Assembly (NCBI GenBank): GCA_013388755.1
Contig: JACAEQ010000009.1
Span: 1-63,233 of the forward strand
Origin: Chloroflexota bacterium
Lineage (GTDB): Bacteria > Chloroflexota > Chloroflexia > Chloroflexales > Roseiflexaceae
Reading direction: 5' to 3'
Length of the DNA stretch: 63,233 bases
Shown here piece by piece: positions 1 to 8,783 of this stretch (position 1 is its first letter; each line of letters opens with the position of its first letter). The position numbers and the translations under genes are program-made. A model generated the notes under the pieces. That model made no database searches. It had not been told where the DNA came from and saw only the letters and a program-made list of their open reading frames with translations.

Positions 1-69
1 CGACGCCCGAACCCACCCCCCTGCCGACCGCGACGCCCGAACCCACCCCCCTGCCGACCGCGACGCCCG
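1..69 (+). repeat. 30-bp tandem repeat, two full copies plus a partial
   Basis: Units at 1-30 and 31-60 are identical, and 61-69 begins a third. They encode the repeated TPEPTPLPTA linker of the LysM protein. The array meets the window edge, so its true copy number is unknown and it may be the reason the sequence ends here. Confidence 0.9.
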
Positions 70-239
70 CTGCTGCGCCGCAGGGTGCGCAGCGGCGCTA
101 CGTGGTCCAGCCAGGGGATACGTTACGTTTGATTGCCGAACGCAATGGCGTGAGCGTCGAAGCATTGCTGCGCGCCAATAATCTGACCCCGGCGGCGGCG
201 GATACGCTGCGGGTCGGACAGGAGTTAATCATCCCATGA
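1..239 (+). CDS. LysM-domain protein, C-terminal fragment (truncated by window edge)
   Basis: The reading frame enters from the left edge and stops at a TGA at 237-239, so only about 78 residues are visible. They begin with a Thr/Pro-rich linker built of a repeated 10-residue unit (TPEPTPLPTA), followed by one LysM domain (YVVQPGDTLRLIAERNGV, then a LRANNLTP core and a closing VGQELIIP). LysM domains bind the glycan chains of peptidoglycan, so an exported or membrane-tethered cell-wall protein is likely. The stop overlaps the next start as ATGA, which indicates translational coupling to the YcxB-like gene. What lies N-terminal of the linker cannot be seen. Confidence 0.8.
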   Translation, partial: TPEPTPLPTATPEPTPLPTATPAAAPQGAQRRYVVQPGDTLRLIAERNGVSVEALLRANNLTPAAADTLRVGQELIIP

Positions 240-778
240 CTGTCACAGCACCGGCGAAACCTGGCGCAATCACATTGCGTTATACCCACACAATGGCGGA
301 ACAGCTCCATGCGTGCCGCCTCTACCAGCGTTCGACACGCAAACATCTCTTCTACAAAGGCATCGGCGCGCTTTCCATATTCGGCGGCATCTGGGTCATC
401 CTGACCGCCGGCGTTCAGCCTGCAGCACTACTTTTACTTGCAATGGGCATCTTCACCTGGTTTGATCCAATGCCACTGCTGCTGGTGTGGTCAACCTTCC
501 GTAGTAGCCCGACATTGCGCCAGCCGTTCGAGTCAATATTCGATCAGCGTGGCGCGCACTTCCGCTTCGGCTCGGAGCATATCAGCCGCCCGTGGGAACG
601 CTATACCTCGTTCGTCGAAAGCGACCGGCTGTTCGTCCTGGTTCATGGTCGCTGGGCCTATTCGGTCGTACCGAAACGCGCATTTGGTGATCAGCAATCG
701 ATCGACACCTTTCGGGAACTCCTGCGCGCGAAGATTCGTCAGAAACAGGGGGGTCAGGCGACCCGCACCGTGCGATAG
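236..778 (+). CDS. YcxB-like membrane protein
   Basis: A 180-residue protein with two closely spaced hydrophobic segments near residues 40-75 and a soluble C-terminal part containing RPWERYTSFVESDRLFVLV and a later YSVVPKRAF. That pattern (two membrane spans, then a W-x-x-Y/F...VPKRAF domain) is typical of the YcxB family, a poorly characterised bacterial membrane family. The start overlaps the stop of the LysM gene by four bases (ATGA). No enzymatic motif is visible, and the family call rests on pattern memory without a profile search. Confidence 0.75.
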   Translation: MTVTAPAKPGAITLRYTHTMAEQLHACRLYQRSTRKHLFYKGIGALSIFGGIWVILTAGVQPAALLLLAMGIFTWFDPMPLLLVWSTFRSSPTLRQPFESIFDQRGAHFRFGSEHISRPWERYTSFVESDRLFVLVHGRWAYSVVPKRAFGDQQSIDTFRELLRAKIRQKQGGQATRTVR

Positions 779-837
779 GCGCAATACCTTGCGCGATCTT
801 ATCTGAAATGTATTGACACCAGGCACCATTCTTGTTC

Positions 838-1926
838 ATGGCCGCTCACGCACCGCTCGGTACTTGCATGACGCCAGATGCCCGCAATACAAGCCTGCCG
901 CTTATCATGCTCACACTGCTGACCGGCATAGCGCTCGGCTGGTTGCTGAACGACCTGGTGCAGCGCCCACCGGCGCCGGCCATTGTTGCGCCTACCGGCG
1001 TCCCGGCGGCACCATCGCCGGAAGTGACTGCTGCGCCTGCAACGGTGACGCGCGCCGCAGCGACGATGCCACCACCGGCCGTTGCCACGCCAACAATCGT
1101 GCCGGCACCTGCAGCCACACCGGCCATCACTCCGGAGCCGGTGATTGCCGGGTATGTCGGGCATCGCGTGGCAGCCGGCGAGACGCTTGAACAGATCGCC
1201 GCGCGTTACGGGACCTCACCAGCGCTGATTATGAGCTATAACTTGCTCGACGCGCCACCGCGTGTGGGGCGCGAGCTTGTTGTGCCGGTGTCCGACGCGG
1301 CGGGCGATGGTGATGTCTTACTGGTGCAGCGCGGCGGGCAGCAGCCATGGATTGCGCTGACACTCGATGCCGGGGCCGGCGCAGCGCCGACGCCGCGCAT
1401 ACTCGACGCGCTGCGCGAGCGTGGTGTCACCATCACCTTCTTCCTCACCGGGAAGTGGATACGCGATAACCCGGACCTTGTCCGCCAGATGGTAGCCGAC
1501 GGTCATGAACTGGCCAATCACACCATGAACCACCCGGATCTGACGACCCTGGACGAGGGCGCAATCCGGCGCGAACTGGCTGAAACGGAGGCGCTACTGC
1601 GCGAGATCGCGCCCGGTGCAACCACCAGGCCGTTCTTCCGCCCGCCGTATGGCGCATACGACGAACGCGTACTGCGCGTGACGCTTGCTGAGGGATATCT
1701 ACCGGTATACTGGACGCTCGACAGCCTCGATTCGGTCGGCGAGCCAAAAACGCCTGCATTTCTACTGGAACGCGTCACACAGAAACTGGCGCCTGAGGAA
1801 CTACACGGCGCAATCATTCTGGCGCACTGCGGCAGCGAAGCCACCGCCGACGCCCTACCGCAGATTCTGGATCAGTTTGCGGCAATGGGGTTCGAGGTGC
1901 GGAAATTGTCTGAGGTGATGAGATAG
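838..1926 (+). CDS. LysM-polysaccharide deacetylase (NodB homology domain)
   Basis: A single N-terminal membrane segment (around SLPLIMLTLLTGIALGWLL) is followed by a Pro/Ala/Thr-rich linker, a LysM domain (HRVAAGETLEQIAARYGT) and a NodB domain. The NodB motifs are TLDAG (motif 1), NHTMNHP (the H-x3-H metal pair), RPPYG and ILAHC. Motif 1 is usually TFDDG; here the second Asp, a metal ligand, is replaced by Ala. The likely role is deacetylation of peptidoglycan or another envelope glycan outside the membrane. The start is uncertain: ATG 838, ATG 868 and TTG 832 are in frame and none has a clear Shine-Dalgarno sequence. It lies 59 bp after the YcxB-like gene. Confidence 0.85.
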   Translation: MAAHAPLGTCMTPDARNTSLPLIMLTLLTGIALGWLLNDLVQRPPAPAIVAPTGVPAAPSPEVTAAPATVTRAAATMPPPAVATPTIVPAPAATPAITPEPVIAGYVGHRVAAGETLEQIAARYGTSPALIMSYNLLDAPPRVGRELVVPVSDAAGDGDVLLVQRGGQQPWIALTLDAGAGAAPTPRILDALRERGVTITFFLTGKWIRDNPDLVRQMVADGHELANHTMNHPDLTTLDEGAIRRELAETEALLREIAPGATTRPFFRPPYGAYDERVLRVTLAEGYLPVYWTLDSLDSVGEPKTPAFLLERVTQKLAPEELHGAIILAHCGSEATADALPQILDQFAAMGFEVRKLSEVMR

Positions 1927-2028
1927 GGGCGGATCGCAGCCACCCGCACTCAGCAGTACCATGCTGCCATAGATCAGAACGAAGCGGAGTCTATCTCCAC
2001 CGCGCACGTCGTGGCAATGACAGGAGTA

Positions 2029-2161
2029 AGAGCCTGTCCGAAGAACGGACTGGATGTCATTGCGAGCGCGAGCGAAGCAATCTCCTCTCGGGCCGGTAGA
2101 TTGCGTCGTCGCTGGCGCTCCTCGCAATGACAGCATGCCCATGGGATTTCGGAGAGGCACT
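2029..2161. repeat. MITE-like element 1 with internal REP palindrome
   Basis: The left end AGAGCCTGTCCGAAGAACGG (2029-2048) is matched by an inverted right end (GGATTTCGGAGAGGCACT, ending 2161). Inside are two inverted REP units: TGTCATTGCGAGCGCGAGCG at about 2055 and its mirror ending TCGCAATGACA at 2132. The 1927-2512 gap between the deacetylase and the TRAP gene consists mainly of this element, the adjoining second copy, and about 150 bp with no recognisable gene. Confidence 0.75.
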
Positions 2162-2162
2162 A

Positions 2163-2362
2163 AGAGCCTGTCCGAAGAACGGATGGCTGGCTGTCATTGC
2201 GGGTACAGCGACGCAAGCTCCCATCTTCCGGGTCATTGCGAGCGATAGCGAAGCAATCTCCCAGTGCAAGCGGAGATTGCTTCAGCCACGCTGCGCTCGC
2301 TGCAAGCTGTCGCTCACGCTCCTCGCAATGACAGGGGGCGTAGAGGTTTCCCAATAGGCTCT
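2163..2362. repeat. MITE-like element 2 with internal REP palindromes
   Basis: It starts with the same AGAGCCTGTCCGAAGAACGG end as element 1 and finishes with an inverted, more diverged end (GGTTTCCCAATAGGCTCT). It holds three TCATTGCG-type REP units, the last two facing each other (2231-2260 and 2318-2333). It sits head-to-tail with element 1, one base apart. Confidence 0.75.
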
Positions 2363-2512
2363 AAGTGTTCACACTTCTCCCGGGAGCGAGGGCGTCCTGC
2401 CCTCGCTCCCGGGGTGGCGTTTTACCCCAAATGTGAACAGTTACGAACAACATGCCCATGCTTGTTCGGATATACCTTTACAAGCAAGACCGTCTGTCGC
2501 GGGAGGCGACCA

Positions 2513-3727
2513 TTATACGTTGTACACGTAATTCGTGAAGCCTGCCTCGTTGACCTTGTTCCACTCGTAAATCGCCGTGCGGAATGCCTTCCACTCCTCA
2601 TAGATTGCCTTAAAATCGGCATCCTTGGCGGCAAACTCGTCATACAACTCGAAAGCCGCCTTCTCCGCCGCAGCAAGGATCTCCTTGCTATAAGGCCGCA
2701 ACTGCACACCGGAGTCGACCAGGCGCTTGAGCGCCTCGCGGTTGCGCGCATCATAGCGCGCCAGCATGGTGATGTTCGCCTCGGCCGACGCCGTCTTTAC
2801 TGCTTCCTGGTACGCCTTTGGCAGCTGGTTCCAGCTATCGAGATTGACCTGCACCTCGAGTGTGGGGCCCGGCTCCCACCACCCCGGATAGTAGTAGAAC
2901 TGTGCCGCCTTGTTCAGGCCCAGCTTCTCGTCGTCATACGGGCCGACCCACTCCGCCGCATCAACGGCGCCGGTCTGCAGTGCCTGGAAGATCTCGCCGC
3001 CGGCAATAACCTGCACCGTCACGCCAAGTTTCGTCATCACCTGGCCGCCCAGGCCAGGGATGCGCATCTTGAGGCCCTGCAGGTCGGCGACAGTGTTAAT
3101 CTCCTTGCGGAACCAGCCGCCCATCTGCACACCGGTATTGCCGGCCGGGAACTGGATCACATTGAAGAGCCTGGCGTAGGCTTCCTGCAACTTCGCCAAC
3201 CCACCACCATCATACAGCCAGGCATTCTGCTGCTGGGCATTGAGACCAAACGGCAGTGACGTGCCGAAAGCCGCAACCGGGCTCTTGCCAACGTAGTAGT
3301 ACGACGCAGTATGCCCCATCGGCACCGCGCCCTGCTGCACCACGTCGAGCACCTGCAGGCCAGGAGCCAGTTCGCCGGCGGCGCGCGGCTTGATCACAAA
3401 CTTGCCGTCCGTCATCGCCGCAACACGGTCGGCAACGGTCTGCGCGCCACCAAAGATCGTGTCGAGCGCCACCGGCCAGCTCGTCGCCATGTCCCACTCC
3501 AGCGCCGGCATCTCAGATGCCTGCGCTGGCGCCTGCGCCGCCGGGGCCGTCGTCGCTGCCACCGCCTGGGTTGCTGCCGGAGCCGTTGTCGCCTGCTGCG
3601 GCGCTTCCGGGGCCGTCGTTGCCTGCTGGGCCGGCGTCTGCGGCGCCTGGCCGCATGCCGCCAGCGTCGCAGCCGTCAGGGCTGCACTTCCTGCCGCCAC
3701 GCTGCGAAGAAACACTCGCCGTCGCAT
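2513..3727 (-). CDS. TRAP transporter solute-binding protein, DctP/TakP-like
   Basis: A 404-residue exported receptor. The N-terminus carries a Tat-like RRR-x-FL signal and a lipobox ending LAAC, so it is probably a lipoprotein, with an Ala/Pro/Gln-rich linker after the Cys. The body shows DctP hallmarks: [19 protein letters not shown], then [19 protein letters not shown], a pattern like the 2-oxoacid/mannitol-chloroaromatic (TakP) subfamily. Such receptors deliver organic anions to a DctQM sodium symporter, but neither membrane subunit is in this window. A good AAGGAG precedes the ATG. The ligand cannot be read from sequence. Confidence 0.88.
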   Translation of the reverse strand: MRRRVFLRSVAAGSAALTAATLAACGQAPQTPAQQATTAPEAPQQATTAPAATQAVAATTAPAAQAPAQASEMPALEWDMATSWPVALDTIFGGAQTVADRVAAMTDGKFVIKPRAAGELAPGLQVLDVVQQGAVPMGHTASYYYVGKSPVAAFGTSLPFGLNAQQQNAWLYDGGGLAKLQEAYARLFNVIQFPAGNTGVQMGGWFRKEINTVADLQGLKMRIPGLGGQVMTKLGVTVQVIAGGEIFQALQTGAVDAAEWVGPYDDEKLGLNKAAQFYYYPGWWEPGPTLEVQVNLDSWNQLPKAYQEAVKTASAEANITMLARYDARNREALKRLVDSGVQLRPYSKEILAAAEKAAFELYDEFAAKDADFKAIYEEWKAFRTAIYEWNKVNEAGFTNYVYNV

Positions 3728-4335
3728 CTGCTGTTACTCCTTGCTTCTAGACCATCTGCACACCAACACGACTTCCACCGGCGCTACTCATGGCCTTGCA
3801 GGACCAGGGCGCCGCATAACGCCGCCATGCGTCCTGTCGCTCATAACACAGGAGTGATACGGTTGCGCTGACCCGCAACACGTACAACGGTTGTATGGAC
3901 CTCCGGCAGCGTGGTACCTTTCCATTTCTGTGGTAGTTTTCGCCGGCGAAACCACGTTGATCGCGGGTACCACGCCGCCAGAGGCTCTCCTGACGCGAGA
4001 GTCTGCGCCACTGTGTAAGTCCTGTTACCAGGGGTTAAAAGAAGTATACGTGATAACGTTTAGCTGCGCAAGATCAGCAGGGTAGATAAGCTCGACTTTA
4101 TCCATTTATAGAGCGCACTGGAGCGCGCCAGAAAGCTTATCTGCCCCAGGACAAATGGCAACGTCGAACCGGAACTTCTCATGCCATGCAAGCGGCACAC
4201 CCGCGTTTCGAGGAGGCGTGTGACCGGTGAATCAAAATGCCTGCAAGAGGCGTAGCCGGTCTGGCGCTTCTTGCAGGCTCCACATGGTACCATTGGTGGC
4301 GTGGTATACCACGGCGCCACGCCTTTCCTGGATGA
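3728..4335. other. Intergenic region between TRAP receptor and HU genes
   Basis: No gene is recognised in these 608 bases. Visible items are a 13-bp palindrome TACAACGGTTGTA (3883-3895), which could be an operator for the TRAP gene, two short palindromes ATGGTACCAT (4284-4293) and GTGGTATACCAC (4301-4312) just after the HU stop, and the HU terminator hairpin listed separately. The palindromes are seen directly; regulatory roles are inference. Confidence 0.5.
4231..4278 (-). terminator. Intrinsic terminator of the HU gene
   Basis: Read on the minus strand, GCCTGCAAGA (4278-4269) pairs perfectly with TCTTGCAGGC (4248-4239). The stem extends inward by GCG/CGC with one mismatch and is followed by ATTTTGATT. 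It lies 58 bases after the HU stop. Confidence 0.7.
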
Positions 4336-4614
4336 TCAGCTATCCTTGACAGCGTTCTTGAGCGTGCTGCTGGCACTGAAACCTGGCGTCTGCGTCGCCG
4401 GGATATGTATCTTCTCCCGCGTCTGCGGATTCACTCCTTCACGCGCCTGGCGCCTGCGGACCTCGAAGGTGCCAAACCCGGTCAGCGTGACTTTCTCACC
4501 ACGCTTGAGCGCCTCTGCAATCACTTCCAGCGCCGCATCAACCACTTCCTTCGTGACCTTCTGCGACAGGTTCGCCCGATCGGCGACCGCCTTGATAAAA
4601 TCGGTCTTCTGCAT
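4336..4614 (-). CDS. hup: HU-family DNA-binding protein
   Basis: A 92-residue histone-like protein that bends and compacts DNA. It starts MQKTDFIKAVADRANLSQK and contains the family's LTGFGTFEVRRRQAREGVNP signature and a KIHIPATQTP arm. The tail (GFSASSTLKNAVKDS) differs from the common PAFKAGKALKD end, but length and core are normal. An AAAGGA sits upstream of the ATG, and a TTGACA promoter with an embedded palindrome lies 50-75 bp upstream. It is a single-gene unit with its own terminator. The usual product is a homo- or heterodimer. Confidence 0.95.
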   Translation of the reverse strand: MQKTDFIKAVADRANLSQKVTKEVVDAALEVIAEALKRGEKVTLTGFGTFEVRRRQAREGVNPQTREKIHIPATQTPGFSASSTLKNAVKDS

Positions 4615-4659
4615 GGGTTCTTTATCCTTTCTTGAGACGGTCTTGATTGCCTATTCCTC

Positions 4660-4688
4660 TTCAATATGCAGTATACTGCACTTGTCAA
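4660..4688 (-). promoter_or_regulatory. HU promoter with 14-bp palindrome in the spacer
   Basis: On the minus strand TTGACA lies at 4688-4683. The perfect palindrome TGCAGTATACTGCA (4667-4680) fills the spacer, followed by a weak -10 (TATTGA or ATTGAA at about 4660-4666). A repressor bound there would block RNA polymerase. The -35 and palindrome are clear; the -10 is weak. Confidence 0.5.
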
Positions 4689-4732
4689 GCGTAGCTTCCC
4701 ATCAGGACGCCTTGAAACGCCATTGAGCCTTA

Positions 4733-7663
4733 TCAACCTTCTTTTTGGGCATCCTGATGCGGTCGGCGGCTTCGCTCGCGCAGGTACTCGGCGGCAGCCA
4801 GTACCTGCGGGCGCCCGGCCAGCAGCCGCGACAACCAGCGCTGGCGCTCCAGCCGGTTGGCGATGCACCCGGGATGCGCGACGATGAAGCTGCGCTGCTG
4901 CTGCCTGATGCACTCCCAGCGCCGTAGCAGACGCCGCCAATCCAGCGCGTCCAGTCGTGCCAGTTCTGCCGCGACGCGCGCCGTGTTTCCTGTTCCATAC
5001 ACGGCCTGCACAATGTACCGATCAGCCGGATCGTCGTCGTGCGGCAGAATCTCATACCAGGCTGGTCCTGTGTAGGGCGGCAGCGCGGAATCCTGGAACT
5101 CCGGCCAGGGCAGCGGTTGCATGGAGAAGGGGCCGGCTGCCACGCCACGACAACGCAACACGGCGTACTGGTGCTCATCGGGCGCCTGGCTGCTGAGATC
5201 CGCCGCGCTTAGCCCGGAGGCGCTGTAGAGGCGCGCATAGACGCCGGCATCCGGCTCCTGCGTCTGCAGCAGAATACGGCTTCCGGCGTTAATGAGCATC
5301 AGGTCGCGCAGGTCGCCCAGTTGCGCCAGCGCCTGGTGCGCATAGATGGTCGGAACGCCCAGCGAACGCAGCCGGGTGATGGCCGTCGCCATGTCGCCCG
5401 CATCGCCATTACCAATCAACACCTGGAGTTCGTCAACCACCAGCGGATAATCGTGACGACCCTGGTCGCCGCCACCGCGTGCAAACGCCGCACGCACAAA
5501 CGCCTGCAGGATCAGTGTACCGACCGCGCCTGCCAGCCCGCCCAGTGAAATATCAGGCAGCGGCGCCAGTACAATCATCCGGTCGGCAATCGCCTGCGCC
5601 AGGTTGAGGGTCGGCTCGGCCTGCGCCACCAGGTAACGCGTTGTCTCCGCAGTCAGCAGCGCATCGAAGCGACGCAGCAAAGCGTCGCAACTGGCGCGTT
5701 GCCCATCGCCGAGGCGCGGGTAGACCTCGCGCCAGAAGCTTGCCACTTCAATGTTGCTGGCCAGGCGCAACAATCCATCACGATACCCTTCATCAAGTAA
5801 TGCCTGTTTGATATGCGCCAGGGTCGGGCGTACCTCGCCTTCCAGCACCAGCAACGTCGCCATTCGCGCGAACTGCTGCATGCCGGGTGCATGCCCCCAG
5901 GTGTCCGGGTCGATCCGGGCAAAGGTTGCCAGGGTCTGCCCCAGCGCCAGATCAACGCCACCCGGCTGCGACAGGTCGGCGCCAGCGAGCGGGTTCAGGC
6001 CGACTGGCCACGCGGTGTCCAGCGGATCGAGGATCACCAGGCGCGCTTCATCCGCTACCGGGATCAGGCGGCGTACCGTATCAACCAGGCTACCGCCACG
6101 ATCGTCGCCTTTGCCATCAATAAGCATGAAGCCATGCGGAATGAGTTGCTGGCACAGGTTGGCCAGCAACCGGCTCTTACCGGCCCCCATACCGGCGGTC
6201 AGGTGAAGGATCTGGCGCAGGTCACGTAAGGCCGGACCCACCGGATCCCACCTGCCGTCGCTGCGCACGGCCCGTCCAAGCATGATGCGCTCCGGATCGC
6301 CGGCGCAGAACGCGTGCGGCGGCGCAGCGATTCGACGGCACGGGTCGCGCCGCACCAGGTCGCTGAGCGGCCCGGAAGGAACGCTCCACAGGTAGCCAAG
6401 TTCGCCGGCTGTGAGACTTTCAGGCCCGCGCCAGGGTTGGCGCGGCAGGAGCAGCGCCGGTGGCGGTGCACTGCATGGCGCACGCAGCGCTTCCATGACA
6501 CGTTCAGGAGCGATGCCACCAATCCGGTGCATCTGGACCCTGCCGATGGGCTCAAGCCGTTGCAGCCGGCTCGCGGTGCGCTGCTGCAGCGCGCCAAGCG
6601 CGTCAGCGATGGCATCGAGCGCAGCCAGGGCATCGGAGGCGTCGGCTGAAATCGCCGCTGCCGTGATTGTTACATCAAAAGCGGCGTCGGCCAGTTTCGT
6701 TTCGATTGCGGCGATATCAGATGTGAGGGCGTAATCCTGGCGTTGTTCGAGCGCCAGCTTCAGCGCGGTGGCACGCGCACGCCATCCGCGCCCGAGCGAC
6801 CAGCCGGCGTTGCCACCCTGGGGCCGTATCGCCACCTGGATCTCGGTATGGATCACGCTTCCGCGTGGACGGATGGCTGCCAGCAGGACGCCCGCCAGCG
6901 CAGGATCGGTGCCGTCAACCGGCGCATGCAGTGGGTAGGCCGGCGGTAATGCCAGGCCGAAGCGCCGCCAGGCGATCCAGTGGCCGGCTACGACCATATC
7001 GCGTAGCGGATCGCTCGCTTCGGCGATCAGCGCAGCCGGTGCCGTACTGCGCACAGCGTCCGCCAGAGCCGCTGTGATACGCCGTTGATCACCCGGCGCT
7101 CCGGCGATCAGGATGCCAAGTTCTGCAGGCAGATCCGGCGCGCCGCTGATCAGCAGCGTGCACCAGGAAGCTTGCCGCGCGAACGGGCCGGTCGCCAGCC
7201 CGGCATGGATCAGCCGTAGCAGTGAACCGGGCCGCGCGGCAGGACCTGCGTCGCCCGCGATGGATTGCGCCGGACGGATACGCAGGGTGGTCATGTGGCG
7301 CGTGGCGCGGCGCGTGGTGAGACTGGAGCAGAGCGCGCTGACCAGCGCGCCGCCGAGTTCGACGGCGATGACGATCAGCGCGCCCAGCGCCACTGTTTTC
7401 ACCAGCGGAAACAGTGGTGGATCAAGCAAGCTGCGGAGCACCACGGAAGGAACGATCACCGGCTCACGTGCCAGGTGCAGCGGCGATAACGCCGCAACCG
7501 GCGGGTAAGGCTCGAGAGAACGCAACAACTGCGCGCGACCTGTCGCCAGCGCGATGCAGATCAGCGCCAGCGCACGAATAATCTGCAACGGCAACGCTGG
7601 TTGTGGCGGGCGGGTCGCGCGCGGCGCACCCATGACCACCCCGGAAGATGGGATGTGATTCAC
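4733..7663 (-). CDS. Membrane-anchored VirD4/TraG-like P-loop ATPase
   Basis: A 976-residue protein with two hydrophobic segments near residues 27-43 and 86-110, a long Ala-rich middle region, and a C-terminal RecA-like ATPase. Walker A is TAGMGAGKS at about 489-497 and Walker B is LVVDELQVLI at about 741-750. Further motifs are IDGKGD at 515-520 and a late THAHQ-like sensor (IYAHQALAQLGDL). This architecture matches coupling proteins or DNA pumps of conjugation systems and HerA/FtsK relatives, but no relaxase, VirB channel or integrase is nearby. The start overlaps the preceding stop (ATGA), so it is the last gene of a coupled minus-strand operon. The DNA-pumping role is inferred. Confidence 0.75.
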   Translation of the reverse strand: MNHIPSSGVVMGAPRATRPPQPALPLQIIRALALICIALATGRAQLLRSLEPYPPVAALSPLHLAREPVIVPSVVLRSLLDPPLFPLVKTVALGALIVIAVELGGALVSALCSSLTTRRATRHMTTLRIRPAQSIAGDAGPAARPGSLLRLIHAGLATGPFARQASWCTLLISGAPDLPAELGILIAGAPGDQRRITAALADAVRSTAPAALIAEASDPLRDMVVAGHWIAWRRFGLALPPAYPLHAPVDGTDPALAGVLLAAIRPRGSVIHTEIQVAIRPQGGNAGWSLGRGWRARATALKLALEQRQDYALTSDIAAIETKLADAAFDVTITAAAISADASDALAALDAIADALGALQQRTASRLQRLEPIGRVQMHRIGGIAPERVMEALRAPCSAPPPALLLPRQPWRGPESLTAGELGYLWSVPSGPLSDLVRRDPCRRIAAPPHAFCAGDPERIMLGRAVRSDGRWDPVGPALRDLRQILHLTAGMGAGKSRLLANLCQQLIPHGFMLIDGKGDDRGGSLVDTVRRLIPVADEARLVILDPLDTAWPVGLNPLAGADLSQPGGVDLALGQTLATFARIDPDTWGHAPGMQQFARMATLLVLEGEVRPTLAHIKQALLDEGYRDGLLRLASNIEVASFWREVYPRLGDGQRASCDALLRRFDALLTAETTRYLVAQAEPTLNLAQAIADRMIVLAPLPDISLGGLAGAVGTLILQAFVRAAFARGGGDQGRHDYPLVVDELQVLIGNGDAGDMATAITRLRSLGVPTIYAHQALAQLGDLRDLMLINAGSRILLQTQEPDAGVYARLYSASGLSAADLSSQAPDEHQYAVLRCRGVAAGPFSMQPLPWPEFQDSALPPYTGPAWYEILPHDDDPADRYIVQAVYGTGNTARVAAELARLDALDWRRLLRRWECIRQQQRSFIVAHPGCIANRLERQRWLSRLLAGRPQVLAAAEYLRERSRRPHQDAQKEG

Positions 7664-8055
7664 CGGTTTTCCCTGGCAGCCGCCTGCACCTGCTGGATGA
7701 TCCAGCCGGTGTCGGCACTACGAAATGGTCGTGGTTCTCGCCAGCGTAGCGCCTCCGAGCGCGGTTCGACCAGCACACCGGCGCGGTCAAGCAGCACCAT
7801 GAGTGCGCCACCATGACGCCGTTCGTCCGGCAAAAGCAGGGCAGTGATGCGCCCTTTGCTCACACCGGGTGGCGTTGCCGCCACAATTGCCGGCGCTGCC
7901 ACCAGCATCGCGACCACTGCCGCGAGCCGCGCGGGAGGCAGACCCGGCGCGCTGTCCGGCACGTTCGGCACCACACCGGGCGCCTCATCGCTGGCTACAG
8001 GACTCAGCGCGCAAATGAGCCGGGCGACCAGCGTATCGCGCGGGTCATCGTTCAT
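7660..8055 (-). CDS. Hypothetical protein of the VirD4-like operon
   Basis: A protein of about 131 residues without a recognised family. It has an Ala-rich helix (LAAVVAMLVAAPAIVAA), then an RITALLLPDERRHGGALMVLLDRAG stretch with a PRSEALRW segment, possibly a small regulatory or effector-binding fold. I chose ATG 8055 because AAGG at 8065-8068 sits at a suitable distance; in-frame ATGs at 8061 and 8064 are possible. It overlaps the upstream HTH gene by 11 bases and the ATPase gene by 4, so the three are translationally coupled. Function unknown; its place suggests a partner of the ATPase. Confidence 0.65.
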   Translation of the reverse strand: MNDDPRDTLVARLICALSPVASDEAPGVVPNVPDSAPGLPPARLAAVVAMLVAAPAIVAATPPGVSKGRITALLLPDERRHGGALMVLLDRAGVLVEPRSEALRWREPRPFRSADTGWIIQQVQAAARENR

Positions 8056-8296
8056 CGCCATCATCCTTGTGATATTCCGGTTTGCGCCGCAGAGCGGCCT
8101 CAAGATCGGCGCGCGCCACCCAGATTCGTCCATCACAATTCTGGTTGGTGAACGCGCCCGCCCGCACCCAGGCCAGCATCGTCTCGTCGGTCACGCGGTA
8201 GAGTTTCGCCGCCTCACGTAACGACATCCACTCCTGCTGGCGGATGAGATGGCGCATGAGGTCGTTCAACGACGCCCATTGTTGTCGTAGAGCCAT
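8045..8296 (-). CDS. Excisionase/MerR-type helix-turn-helix protein
   Basis: An 83-residue protein whose core (MSLREAAKLYRVTDETMLAWVRAGAF, broken here by TNQNCDGRIWVARADLEAAL) is the winged HTH of excisionases and MerR-like DNA-binding domains. The ATG at 8296 has GGAGG seven bases upstream, so the longer start is preferred over internal ATGs at 8257 and 8227. This ribosome site lies inside the preceding gene, and the two overlap by 83 bases in different frames. Such proteins bind DNA sites in mobile elements or act as small regulators; here it probably controls this operon or guides the ATPase. Confidence 0.75.
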   Translation of the reverse strand: MALRQQWASLNDLMRHLIRQQEWMSLREAAKLYRVTDETMLAWVRAGAFTNQNCDGRIWVARADLEAALRRKPEYHKDDGDER

Positions 8297-8537
8297 GACT
8301 AACCTCCATTAACCAGTCAAGAAATGTGTCGCGATCACATCGCCAGACACCTTGCGGCACCACCTGAATACCCGGCAGTTTGCCATGCCGCAACAGGTCG
8401 TGGAACCAGGTGCGCCCGATTAATGCGATGGCATCTCGCGACGTTAATACTGCCGGCAATGCTGCCACGCCGTGTGCGCCAGCCTGCCTCAATGCTTCCT
8501 GGGCCCGTTGCCGGGGTGTACGAGCAAATGGTGCCAT
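8214..8537 (-). CDS. Small helix-turn-helix protein overlapping the next HTH gene
   Basis: A 107-residue protein with a second excisionase-like module: VLTSRDAIALIGRTWFHDLL then HGKLPGIQVVPQGVWRCDRD and TFLDWLM. The N-terminus is basic (RTPRQRAQEALRQAG). AAAGGAG precedes the ATG at 8537. The fold appears complete by about residue 80, and the last ~27 residues, which read across the start of the next HTH gene, are Pro/His-rich and may be an untrimmed tail. It is the head of the tightly coupled block that ends in the VirD4-like ATPase. Confidence 0.7.
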   Translation of the reverse strand: MAPFARTPRQRAQEALRQAGAHGVAALPAVLTSRDAIALIGRTWFHDLLRHGKLPGIQVVPQGVWRCDRDTFLDWLMEVSHGSTTTMGVVERPHAPSHPPAGVDVVT

Positions 8538-8783
8538 AGTGACACTCCTTTCTCAGGCGGGTCTGCGTCGAAGCGCACCTGATGTGTACTCATCGGCAAT
8601 CTCGATATGTCGCAACCTGAGTGTGGTGCAGATTCAAAAGCGGCCAACCGGTGCGGGGCGCAATGGCGCGCTCTTCCGGTTGGCCGCAGATCGAAAAAGC
8701 TCGTCTGCAACGCAGCGTTATCCGGTTGCCTGGCCGTGCGCCGCGCCCTGCCCACCGGCAATGACGCGCACGAAGAGAATCTG

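Noticed and set aside
2029-2362. CRISPR-like array
   Set aside because: The repeated units are inverted REP palindromes with irregular spacing and no unique equal-length spacers; no cas genes are present.
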